The notes under the pieces are model-generated. The model saw only the letters and a list, made by a program, of their open reading frames with translations, was not told the origin of the DNA and did no database searches. Below are positions 25,010 through 32,581 of a stretch of 64,000 bases of DNA, piece by piece. The DNA is from Eubacteriales bacterium (GTDB taxonomy: Bacteria > Bacillota > Clostridia > Oscillospirales > Butyricicoccaceae): assembly GCA_030539335.1 (NCBI GenBank), contig JAUNSG010000006.1, positions 1 to 64,000 on the forward strand, in the 5' to 3' direction. Each line of letters opens with the position of its first letter. Position 1 is the first letter of the stretch. Position numbers and translations under genes: made by a program.

Positions 25010-25447
25010 TCACTCTGATTTTTCCTGTCCCAGCAGCTCCTGCTGATGGCGGCATACATCGGCAAGCGTCAAGCGATCAACCACACCGCTGATCGCGTCG
25101 TTGATCTGCTCCCATACCCATGACGTCGCACAGGTCTCTGCTTTTTCGCACGCCTCTTCGTCACAGTCCACACAGTAGACCGGGGCAAGGCTCCCTTCCG
25201 TCTGGCGCAGAATGCTTCCCACCGTATACGTTTCCGCCGGTCGCGACAGTCGATAGCCGCCGGAGGATCCCCGGACGCTCTGCACATAGTCTGCACGGAC
25301 AAGTATTCCGATAATCTGTTCCAGGTATTTCATACTGATGTTCTGTCGTTCGGCTATCGCCTTGAGCGGAATATTGGAACCGCCGTCGTTCATCGCCAGA
25401 TCCAGCATCAGGCGCAGTGCGTAGCGTCCTTTTGTCGAAATCTTCAT
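25010..25447 (-). CDS. Rrf2 family transcriptional regulator (IscR/CymR type)
   Basis: A 145-residue winged-helix regulator. It begins 'MKISTKGRYALRLMLDLAMN', the Rrf2 hallmark, with 'IAERQNISMKYLEQIIGIL' as recognition helix and 'SVRGSSGGYRLSRPAETYTV' as wing. Cysteines in 'CVDCDEEACEKAETC' (about residues 96-110) resemble the Fe-S ligand pattern of IscR-like members, so iron-sulfur or redox sensing is possible. No cysteine-desulfurase genes are adjacent here, unlike many IscR loci. Confidence 0.92.
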   Translation of the reverse strand: MKISTKGRYALRLMLDLAMNDGGSNIPLKAIAERQNISMKYLEQIIGILVRADYVQSVRGSSGGYRLSRPAETYTVGSILRQTEGSLAPVYCVDCDEEACEKAETCATSWVWEQINDAISGVVDRLTLADVCRHQQELLGQEKSE

Positions 25448-25510
25448 TTCTTTTCCCCTCCGTTTTTTTCTATTCCCACACTCCATCGGATGGATGGAGA
25501 TGCCCTGCGG

Positions 25511-26122
25511 TCAGGCGGTTTCCTCCCAATCGTACAAAATCAGTCCGCCTTTTTCCCGATAGCCGGTCCGCCAAAGCTGCTCAAAATCCAGCCAGCGCCA
25601 CGCACCATACGTAACCGCCTTGACCATCATCGTATCCTCCAAGCACTCGTAACCAGTCAGCAAAAACCAATGCCAATCGTAGTCCTCAAAGCTTTTGTCC
25701 CGATGGTGCAGCAGCAGGCACGGTACAGGCAGCCCTTTGTCGATCTGTTCGCACAGCGCCTGTTCCGCCTCCTGTACCGGGCAGTTTCCCTGCAAGGGCC
25801 GCATATGAAGCCGAGTCTCCCCCACGTCACGGAGGTATTGTCCAAAGCCATCTATATAGATTTCCAGCTTATTGATCCCCTTCCAGCGCGGATGCAGATA
25901 GGGCTTCATCTTCTTGGCAAATCCGATATAATCCTGTTTGGTCAACGGCACCGGATCGGTTGGGCAAATATGCTCTGCGCCCTTTCTCTGACAGAAATAA
26001 ATGCTGCTGTCACATGCGGTCACAATCGCACAGCCGCCCAGCCGCATCATGGGATCGGGAAACCAATCCTGTATCCCGCCATAGGCCGCGTCAATTGAAA
26101 AATAATCCAGTTCCTTTCGCAC
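25511..26122 (-). CDS. C39-like papain-fold domain protein
   Basis: A 203-residue protein without signal peptide. The N-terminal 'GGIQDWFPDPMMRLGGCAIV' contains a Gln and a Cys, spaced as in C39-like cysteine peptidases. 'DYDWHWFLLTGYE' near residue 155 provides the His, and 'VTYGAWRWLDFEQLW' follows. These are the elements of a papain-like catalytic site, but the family is often annotated only as hypothetical in Clostridia, and activity is not shown. It lies 63 bases upstream of the Rrf2 gene on the same strand. Confidence 0.65.
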   Translation of the reverse strand: MRKELDYFSIDAAYGGIQDWFPDPMMRLGGCAIVTACDSSIYFCQRKGAEHICPTDPVPLTKQDYIGFAKKMKPYLHPRWKGINKLEIYIDGFGQYLRDVGETRLHMRPLQGNCPVQEAEQALCEQIDKGLPVPCLLLHHRDKSFEDYDWHWFLLTGYECLEDTMMVKAVTYGAWRWLDFEQLWRTGYREKGGLILYDWEETA

Positions 26123-26285
26123 CGCTCGTTCCCCCTCTCTGTGGCAGTCTTCTCTATTTTATTCCGGCAGCCGCCTGTCCGGATAGCAGAATTATACGTC
26201 ATTTCCTGTCAAATAACAATATTTTTTTGCCGCTTTCCCATACCTCTTACAAAAAAATAGTATCTTTCCCCCACTTCTTCTGCCA

Positions 26286-26314
26286 TTGATTCTAATGCAA
26301 ATCCATGCTATCAT
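26286..26314 (+). promoter_or_regulatory. Promoter of the acidic-linker protein gene
   Basis: TTGATT, 17 bases, TATCAT, about 37 bases before ATG 26351, with AGAGGAGG just before the start. Confidence 0.65.
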
Positions 26315-26350
26315 AGAATCAGAGATTTATATTTAGAGGAGGCCCAGACC

Positions 26351-27220
26351 ATGGGATTGTTTTCTTTTTTATTTGGTAATCGCAGCAGTCAGAACGATGT
26401 TTCTGAGCCGACTGCATCCATACCGGCAACCGCAGACTCCAAGGAAGCGGTCTCGGATGCCACAATGTTTGTGCCCCGCGCCGAACCGTCTGCCCCGGAG
26501 GAGGATGACGCTGACGATCTGATGACCGCAATCTCCACCGCTGTCATGGAAAAAACCGCGCCCCCGCATTCCCCCTCCGATCCAGTGACCGAGGCGATTG
26601 ACGATGCATTAAAGGAGCCGTCTGAAGAAGAAAGGACTGCCTCGGAAAACGATCCCATGGATACCGCAGAGATTCCCCAGGAAGATCCGGTGCCGGAAGA
26701 AGAGCCGAACGAAGAATCCGTACCGATCTCCGAGGAAGCCCCGGAGGAAGAGGCTGCTTTCGCAGAGCCGGAAGAAAACGATGCAGCTCCGGAGGAAGAA
26801 ACCGAACAGCAGCCGGATACCGACGAGACGGCGGAGGATTGGGGCTCCGACATGACAGAGGATATCGCCTCGCAGAGCTATCGCAGGTCCTCCATCCCGT
26901 TGTTTGATGATGAAAAGGTCCGCTTCGTCTGGAAGCTCAAAGGCACCGGCAAAAAGCGCCGTCAGCGTGTCATCAGCGAATGTGTGAAGGATCAGCCGGT
27001 CTTTGTCATCTGCAATTCCAACGGTTCCAATTGTACGATCATCACCGAAGAGGGCGAAGAGCTTGGCCGCCTGAACGAACAGGACAGCACAGTCTATCAC
27101 ACGCTGGTCGCCGGAAATCCGCACAATCTGTACATCAAAAAAATCCGCATAAAACCCTCGGACAAGCCGACGGTTAAAATTTTGGTCATTGTACGTGAAC
27201 GCAGAAAAGCTTCCACATGA
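26351..27220 (+). CDS. Unknown protein: acidic disordered linker plus C-terminal basic domain
   Basis: A 289-residue protein. It begins 'MGLFSFLFGNRSSQND', a short hydrophobic start as in membrane-associated adaptor proteins. Residues about 15-185 are very rich in Glu, Pro, Ala, Asp and Ser and look disordered. The last 100 residues form a compact basic domain with 'VRFVWKLKGTGKKRRQRVIS', 'VFVICNSNGSNCTIITEEGE' and 'NLYIKKIRI'. I do not recognise a family; the beta-rich C-terminus is loosely HIRAN-like, which is only a guess. It is monocistronic with its own promoter and terminator. Confidence 0.6.
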   Translation: MGLFSFLFGNRSSQNDVSEPTASIPATADSKEAVSDATMFVPRAEPSAPEEDDADDLMTAISTAVMEKTAPPHSPSDPVTEAIDDALKEPSEEERTASENDPMDTAEIPQEDPVPEEEPNEESVPISEEAPEEEAAFAEPEENDAAPEEETEQQPDTDETAEDWGSDMTEDIASQSYRRSSIPLFDDEKVRFVWKLKGTGKKRRQRVISECVKDQPVFVICNSNGSNCTIITEEGEELGRLNEQDSTVYHTLVAGNPHNLYIKKIRIKPSDKPTVKILVIVRERRKAST

Positions 27221-27230
27221 CAGGAGATCG

Positions 27231-27268
27231 CTCCCTTCGAAACAGGTTGGTTTCGAAGGGAGTTTTGC
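27231..27268 (+). terminator. Terminator after the acidic-linker protein gene
   Basis: A perfect 13-bp stem CTCCCTTCGAAAC / GTTTCGAAGGGAG with a 6-base loop, followed by TTTT. Confidence 0.85.
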
Positions 27269-27341
27269 ATATTTTTCTTCCGATCGGGAACGCTGAAAGC
27301 AGCAGTATTTTCAATATTCTCCGAAAGGAAGTGGTCTTACG

Positions 27342-28280
27342 ATTGATTATCAGAAATGCGGGATCATCGGCTGCGGCGGTGTCGGCGCCGCAACAGCATA
27401 TACGCTCGCGACACACGGCCTGTTTTCCGAGCTGGTTTTAGTCGATATCGATCAAAGGCGCGCCAACGGCGAGGCGATGGACATCAGCCATGGCGTCGCG
27501 TTCTCTCAGCCTTGCCGCGTGCGCGGCGGCACCTATGACGATCTGGCAGGCGCTTCGCTGGTCATCATCGCAGCCGGTGTCAACCAAAAGCCCGGTGAAA
27601 CGCGGATCCAGCTCCTGGAACGCAATGCCGCCGTCCTCCGCTCGATTATCCGGGAAATCGTCCGGGTTTGCCCCGAAACCATTCTGCTTGTTGTCTCCAA
27701 TCCGGTCGATCTGCTCACAGCAATCGCCTTGAAGCTCTCCGGATTCCCGCCCTCCCGTGTCATCGGCTCGGGCACCGTTTTGGATACCGCGCGTCTCAAA
27801 TATCTGTTGGGGCATCAGCTCGGCGTCGATGGCCGAAACGTTCACGCCTTTATTATCGGTGAGCATGGCGACAGCGAGCTTGCCGTCTGGTCCAGCGCCA
27901 ACATCTCCGGCATTGATCTGGATGATTATTGCGACAGCCGCGGCATCCAGCCGGATTACCACGCATTGTTTGAATCCGTCCGGAATGCTGCCTATGAGAT
28001 CATCATGGGAAAGGGCGCAACCTACTATGGAATCGCCATGTCCGTCCTGCGCATTGCAACCTGTATCGTTCGTGGAGAACACAGCGTCCTGCCCGTCTCT
28101 ACTTTTGCCGCCGGACACTATGGCCTGGACGAAGTCTGCATCGGCCTTCCCTGTATTGTCGGACGAACAGGGATCGAAACCATCTTGGACATTCCGTTGG
28201 ATCCGGAAGAACAGCAGCGCCTGCAATCCTCCGCGCGCACACTGCACAATGCGCTGAGCGAACTGGATTTATCCCAATAA
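27342..28280 (+). CDS. ldh: L-lactate dehydrogenase, apparent ATT start
   Basis: A 312-residue NAD-dependent dehydrogenase that interconverts pyruvate and L-lactate. The Rossmann motif 'IIGCGGVGAATAYTL' lies at the N-terminus. 'NQKPGETR' carries Gln82, the residue that selects lactate rather than malate. 'GEHGDSELAVWS' holds the catalytic His175. The frame opens after TGA 27294 and contains no ATG, GTG or TTG before the Rossmann motif. ATT 27342, ten bases after GGAAG, gives the expected N-terminus and length. Starting at the first ATG (27477) would delete the NAD-binding loop. Confidence 0.85.
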   Translation: MDYQKCGIIGCGGVGAATAYTLATHGLFSELVLVDIDQRRANGEAMDISHGVAFSQPCRVRGGTYDDLAGASLVIIAAGVNQKPGETRIQLLERNAAVLRSIIREIVRVCPETILLVVSNPVDLLTAIALKLSGFPPSRVIGSGTVLDTARLKYLLGHQLGVDGRNVHAFIIGEHGDSELAVWSSANISGIDLDDYCDSRGIQPDYHALFESVRNAAYEIIMGKGATYYGIAMSVLRIATCIVRGEHSVLPVSTFAAGHYGLDEVCIGLPCIVGRTGIETILDIPLDPEEQQRLQSSARTLHNALSELDLSQ

Positions 28281-28289
28281 GCAACCTCT

Positions 28290-28335
28290 GCCGTCGGAGG
28301 AAGGCCGCCCTTCCTTATCCGACGGCTCAGTTTTT
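28290..28335 (+). terminator. Terminator after ldh
   Basis: GCCGTCGGA...AGGAAGG / CCTTCCT...TCCGACGGC with a CCGC loop, then TTTTT. Confidence 0.8.
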
Positions 28336-28376
28336 CCATTATCTCTCAAAATCCACGAAATAGTTCCTACAAAAAC

Positions 28377-28404
28377 TTGACAGATGCTGATTTATGCGTA
28401 AACT
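28377..28404 (+). promoter_or_regulatory. Promoter of the WG-repeat protein gene
   Basis: TTGACA, 16 bases, TAAACT, 36 bases before ATG 28440. Confidence 0.65.
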
Positions 28405-28439
28405 TAAGAGTGGAACGAAATTACTTTGGAGGAAATCTG

Positions 28440-29813
28440 ATGAAGAAAAAGGCTGCTGCAGCTCTTTTGCTTGCCGGCATGCTGTGTGTTCTGGCTCTGG
28501 CCATATTGCCGAAGACAGACAAACCGGATCCATCCGGTTCCGCAGATCCGACGGAAACGCAGGAAAACGAACAGGTAACATTGTCCGACTATATTACCGC
28601 GGGGGATTCCGTTGTAACAGCCCTGGACAGCGGTACGTCCATCAGCCGGCTTATCCCGTTTGCTGTCAATGGGCGCTATGCGCTGGCCAATCAGGATGCC
28701 GTTCCGGTGACGGACGCCATTTACAATCAGGTGGAGTTACTGTCCGCAGACTCCGGTACGTTTTGGGCGCTGTACGAGGACGATCAGGTCACCTGTGTCA
28801 GCGAGACCGGCGAGCTGATTGTGCCGCCGACTGCCGGGACACTCAAGCTGCTGGATGAGCAATACCTCTCCTGCACCAAGCCGGATGGCACAACCAATCT
28901 CTACCAAACCGATGGAAGCCTTGTAGCTGCACTGAATGGCAAGCCGCATTCCTGTCAAGACGGTGTACTGGTTTCTAAAAACACAGACGGAACCTGGTCT
29001 TTGACGGACACATCCACCTGGGAATCCGTAACGGTTTCCGACATCCGACGGATCGGAACATTTTCCGATGGGATTGCGATTGTCAAGCTGGCCGCACGGA
29101 ACTGGGGACTGATCGACAAAACCGGTGAAATCACCCCGCTTCCCGGCATGGTCCGGCTCTGGGATGTCTGTGACGGATACATATTGGCCAAGGACAGTCA
29201 GGGAGCCTATGGCGTATTGACCACAGAGGGAACGATCGTGCTCCCATTTGAATATTACCGCGCTAAGGTATGCAGCGACGACCTGCCAATCTATCAGCTT
29301 TGGACAGCAGACGGCGAATGCATTGTGCGCAACGTCAAATCCAAACAGTCCATCCGTCTCCCCTCTGCGTTTGACGGACAAAAACTGACGGCTTGGCCGA
29401 ACCACTATTACAGCTTCCGCAGCAACACCGGAATGCTGATTTTGTTCGACGATCTCGGCAGACTGGAGCTTCCGGGCGAAACCGACTTGGTTCTGCACAA
29501 CGATACCCTTTTGGTCGCCTGCGATGGCGCACAGTTTTCAACCATCCGTCTCAGCGAGGGCACGCAGGGCAAATCGCTCAGCGGCCGGTACCTTTCCATC
29601 GACGGCCTGACCGATCCGGACATGGCTTATCTGGCCTTTTCGGATACGCAGACTGGCCTGCAGGGTATCTGTGACAGTAGCGGAAAGCTTGTGCTGGAGG
29701 CGGAATACGATTGGATTCGTCCGACGGGCAGCGGATTGTTCGCTGCGGAACAGGGCGAGGTCTGCGGTCTGGTCGATTCCCGCGGCCGCTGGCAGCTCTG
29801 CCTGCAAAAATAA
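28440..29813 (+). CDS. Secreted or membrane-anchored WG-repeat protein
   Basis: A 457-residue protein. The N-terminus 'MKKKAAAALLLAGMLCVLAL' is a signal peptide or anchor. The following 40 residues are Pro/Ser/Thr/Glu-rich. The rest contains WG-type repeats, with landmarks 'NWGLIDKTGEI', 'AYGVLTTEGTIVLPFEY', 'LQGICDSSGKLVLEAEY' and 'VCGLVDSRGRW'; this beta-propeller-like family has no agreed role. A Cys is present in the signal region but the lipobox is not canonical. I chose ATG 28440 behind GGAGG at eight bases. It stands alone between ldh and the LuxR gene, with its own promoter. Confidence 0.82.
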   Translation: MKKKAAAALLLAGMLCVLALAILPKTDKPDPSGSADPTETQENEQVTLSDYITAGDSVVTALDSGTSISRLIPFAVNGRYALANQDAVPVTDAIYNQVELLSADSGTFWALYEDDQVTCVSETGELIVPPTAGTLKLLDEQYLSCTKPDGTTNLYQTDGSLVAALNGKPHSCQDGVLVSKNTDGTWSLTDTSTWESVTVSDIRRIGTFSDGIAIVKLAARNWGLIDKTGEITPLPGMVRLWDVCDGYILAKDSQGAYGVLTTEGTIVLPFEYYRAKVCSDDLPIYQLWTADGECIVRNVKSKQSIRLPSAFDGQKLTAWPNHYYSFRSNTGMLILFDDLGRLELPGETDLVLHNDTLLVACDGAQFSTIRLSEGTQGKSLSGRYLSIDGLTDPDMAYLAFSDTQTGLQGICDSSGKLVLEAEYDWIRPTGSGLFAAEQGEVCGLVDSRGRWQLCLQK

Positions 29814-29869
29814 CGGTTGGAATTCATCCATTATGCGCAGAATCTTCCACTTTTTTAGAGGAATATTTC

Positions 29870-29898
29870 TTGACAGACTTTTTTCCATATGATAAAAT
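29870..29898 (+). promoter_or_regulatory. Consensus promoter directly before a terminator hairpin
   Basis: TTGACA (29870-29875), 17 bases, TAAAAT (29893-29898). The predicted start, about 29905, is only a few bases before the hairpin at 29911-29940. Confidence 0.65.
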
Positions 29899-29910
29899 GA
29901 TTCTGTTAAA

Positions 29911-29951
29911 CAAAGGTGTTTTGCATTTTGCAAAGCACCTTTGTCTTTTTT
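29911..29951 (+). terminator. Terminator or attenuator upstream of the LuxR gene
   Basis: CAAAGGTGTTTTGCA / TGCAAAGCACCTTTG (one wobble) with a 3-base loop, then TCTTTTTT. It can end the WG-repeat gene transcript or attenuate the promoter just before it. Confidence 0.75.
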
Positions 29952-29979
29952 ATTTTTGTTGAATCGGCATGGATTCCAT

Positions 29980-30006
29980 CTTATGTATTTTTGTGCCCTA
30001 CATAAG
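29980..30006 (+). promoter_or_regulatory. 8-bp inverted repeat upstream of the LuxR gene
   Basis: CTTATGTA - 11 bases - TACATAAG, perfect. Its place before a LuxR-type regulator makes an autoregulatory operator possible, but the spacing is not diagnostic. Confidence 0.4.
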
Positions 30007-30043
30007 AAATCAGAAAACAGGATGACAGAAGAGGTGGCGTTGG

Positions 30044-30808
30044 ATGCATATTTTAGAAACCAATGACTGGGTTATTTTCAATAATATTACCTGCCAGATC
30101 CATAAGATTCCGGACTTTGACGAGATGTGCCGCAATTTTCTGGAACAGGTTCGTCTGCTCATGAACTTTGATGCCGCGGTGTTTTATTATTCGGATTTCA
30201 AGAACCTGCCGCAGCTCAAGCATGTGGTCTGCTATAACTATAACGAGGCGGCAGCACAGGAGTATCTGAAACAGTTTCAGGAGCGAGATTACAGCCGCGG
30301 CCTGCTGATGGGCGGTAAAAAGATGGTCTATCGCGAAAGCGATGTCTTTTCCGATGAGGAGCGCATGGGAACCGAATGCTACCGTCGCTTTTTCCAAAAC
30401 GAAGGCTACCACCACAGCGTACATATCCTCCCCGCGGAAAAGGGTAAGGTACTGGCAAAGGTATCCTTCTTCCGCCGCCGCGGTGCCCCGGATTTCGTAT
30501 ACGACGATGTCTTTCTTCTGGACATGTTCCAGGAGCACCTGGCTCTGCGCATTCAGCGATCCTACGAAGAAATTGAGCACCGTCATGAGAAGCTGAGCGT
30601 GTCCGAATGCGAGAGCAAATTCCATCTGACCACACGCGAAACGACCATTCTCGGCCTGCTGATCCAGGGGCTTCCAAACGATGCCATCTGTACGCAGTTA
30701 ACCATTACCAACAACACACTCAAAAAGCATATTTTAAACATCTACAAAAAAATGGCGATCCGCAACCGGACCCAGCTCTTTAAAATGGTTCGGGAATACG
30801 CAGACTGA
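30044..30808 (+). CDS. LuxR-type transcriptional regulator with N-terminal GAF-like domain
   Basis: A 254-residue regulator. The C-terminal 65 residues are a LuxR HTH: 'LTTRETTILGLLIQGLPNDA' then 'LTITNNTLKKHILNIYKKMA'. Residues 1-185 form a sensory domain of GAF/autoinducer-like layout ('FLEQVRLLMNFDAAVFYYSD'), without the phosphoacceptor of response regulators. The ligand is unknown. The gene has GAAGAGGTGG upstream of ATG 30044 and is convergent with the 2-hydroxyacyl-CoA dehydratase operon. Regulation of that operon is possible by proximity only. Confidence 0.88.
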   Translation: MHILETNDWVIFNNITCQIHKIPDFDEMCRNFLEQVRLLMNFDAAVFYYSDFKNLPQLKHVVCYNYNEAAAQEYLKQFQERDYSRGLLMGGKKMVYRESDVFSDEERMGTECYRRFFQNEGYHHSVHILPAEKGKVLAKVSFFRRRGAPDFVYDDVFLLDMFQEHLALRIQRSYEEIEHRHEKLSVSECESKFHLTTRETTILGLLIQGLPNDAICTQLTITNNTLKKHILNIYKKMAIRNRTQLFKMVREYAD

Positions 30809-30835
30809 GATCGTGCATTCATCCGCATAAAAGAA

Positions 30836-30877
30836 AAGCAAGCGAGTACAGCAATTGTCCTCTCGCTTGCTTTTTTG
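30836..30877 (+). terminator. Bidirectional terminator between the LuxR and dehydratase genes
   Basis: AAGCAAGCGAG / CTCGCTTGCTT with a 15-base loop, followed by TTTTTG; the complement also has a T-run. Confidence 0.8.
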
Positions 30878-30892
30878 TTTTGGAACATCTTT

Positions 30893-32581
30893 TTATTTTT
30901 CCAGGGTCTCCAGCGCAAACAGAGCTGCTCCAGTCGCACCGACGATCTCCGGTTCCTCACAGAGATACAGCTTGGTATGCAGGACATCCTCCACGGCACG
31001 GACTACGCCCGGGTTCTTTGCCACACCGCCGGTCATCATAAAGGTCTCGTGCAATCCCACACGCTTGAGCAGCGAGCATGCCTTACCGGCGATCGCCTTA
31101 TGGATCCCATGTGCGATGTCGCATTTCTCCTTGTTCTGCGCAATCAGCGAGATGACCTCCGACTCGGCAAAGACCGAGCACATGCTGCTGATGTCGATGT
31201 CCTCCGTCCACTCCAGCGAGATCGGTCCAAGCTCTGCAATATCGATCTCCAGCGTGCGTGCCATCATCTCCAGAAAACGTCCGGTACCGGCGGCGCACTT
31301 GTCGTTCATGACAAAGTCCGTGACCTCTCCCTTCTCGTTGAGCTGAATCGCCTTGCTGTCCTGTCCGCCGATGTCCAGGATCGTGCGCACCGACGGATTA
31401 AAATAATGTGCTCCCTTGCCATGACAGCTGATTTCCGTCACATTTTCATCCGCAAACGGAATGCTGACGCGCCCATAACCGGTGGACACGATCAAATCCA
31501 GATCCTCCTTTTGCAGCCCCGCTTTGTCCAGCACCTCCTGCAGAATGCGGTTCGCACTGTCACCGCTCTTGGCGCCGGTACGGACAACGGCAAACGCAAG
31601 CATTTCGCGTTTTTCGTTCATAATCACCGCATTCGTGGAAGTCGAGCCGCTGTCAATTCCTAACACATACATCTTGCCATCCTCCGATCGTTTCTTTCTT
31701 CCCCGATTTTCTGCGTCCCCTTCCGCCATCTTCAGCGATTCCAAAAAGGCTTCCACACGCGTGCGGATCTGTCCCGCACACTGCATTGTTGCATCCGTCT
31801 CCACGAGGAGAAGCGGCTTGTCCAGCTCCTGATGCAGCCGGGTGTATTCATAGGAGTAATTGTCACAGAACTTGACGGTATGATAGAGAATACCGTCAAT
31901 CTGATCCAGAAATCCCTCAATATAATTCTCACGGTTAACCGCCTTGGTCATGCGCATACACGGAATCTGGTTTAAAAGCTCCTCCGCATAGGAAGGCATC
32001 AAACTCTGTGGATTCACACGGTAATGCCGGCGGACTCCAGTACAGGTAAGGTCAAACGCCACATCGACATGATGGTCTTCCAACAGGTTTTTGACCTCCG
32101 CACTGCATCGCGCCCCCATCAGGCCAACGCGCAGCGTCCCTTTCTCCCGCGGTGCCGTCTTGAGCTTTTCCCCTTCTTCTTTGCGCTTCAAAATCTCTGC
32201 CAGCTTGGCACGATCCAGCGTGCGGCCACTGTATTCCTCATAGGCCGCAACCATCTGTTCCAGACGCTCACCATATAAGCTGACCGCAAAGTCAGTCACC
32301 TTGCGCGGGACATCCAGCAGATAGATAAACTTCTCTGGGAAACGATCCTTCAGGACATCATACAGACGCCGGACGCTGTCACAGCAGGTGGTAAGGACGA
32401 TGCCTTCGTAGTCCTGAACCATGACGTCCTCCAAAACCGCTTTGACAAAGGAGCAAATGTTTGGATGCATCAGCGTATCCGCCTGATTGAAATTGGTGAC
32501 CTTCGGTTCGATACGTCCGATCTCGACGCCCATCGCTTCAAAAACCTCGACCGGCGCATATTTACAGAAAAATCCAATCAT
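30893..32581 (-). CDS. 2-hydroxyacyl-CoA dehydratase subunit fused to its ATP-dependent activase
   Basis: A 562-residue fusion. Residues about 1-290 resemble an HgdB-type dehydratase subunit ('GIVLTTCCDSVRRLYDVLKD' with the cysteine region). Residues about 303-562 are a BadF/BadG/HgdC activase: 'YVLGIDSGSTSTNAVIMNE' (ATP loop), 'TILDIGGQDSKAIQL', and 'NDKCAAGTGRFLE' with 'CSVFAESEV', whose cysteines bind the bridging [4Fe-4S] cluster. Such activases inject electrons at low potential into the dehydratase. The start ATG overlaps the preceding dehydratase stop by four bases, so the two proteins are translated together. The substrate is unknown; YjiM/YjiL-like proteins are related. Confidence 0.88.
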   Translation of the reverse strand: MIGFFCKYAPVEVFEAMGVEIGRIEPKVTNFNQADTLMHPNICSFVKAVLEDVMVQDYEGIVLTTCCDSVRRLYDVLKDRFPEKFIYLLDVPRKVTDFAVSLYGERLEQMVAAYEEYSGRTLDRAKLAEILKRKEEGEKLKTAPREKGTLRVGLMGARCSAEVKNLLEDHHVDVAFDLTCTGVRRHYRVNPQSLMPSYAEELLNQIPCMRMTKAVNRENYIEGFLDQIDGILYHTVKFCDNYSYEYTRLHQELDKPLLLVETDATMQCAGQIRTRVEAFLESLKMAEGDAENRGRKKRSEDGKMYVLGIDSGSTSTNAVIMNEKREMLAFAVVRTGAKSGDSANRILQEVLDKAGLQKEDLDLIVSTGYGRVSIPFADENVTEISCHGKGAHYFNPSVRTILDIGGQDSKAIQLNEKGEVTDFVMNDKCAAGTGRFLEMMARTLEIDIAELGPISLEWTEDIDISSMCSVFAESEVISLIAQNKEKCDIAHGIHKAIAGKACSLLKRVGLHETFMMTGGVAKNPGVVRAVEDVLHTKLYLCEEPEIVGATGAALFALETLEK

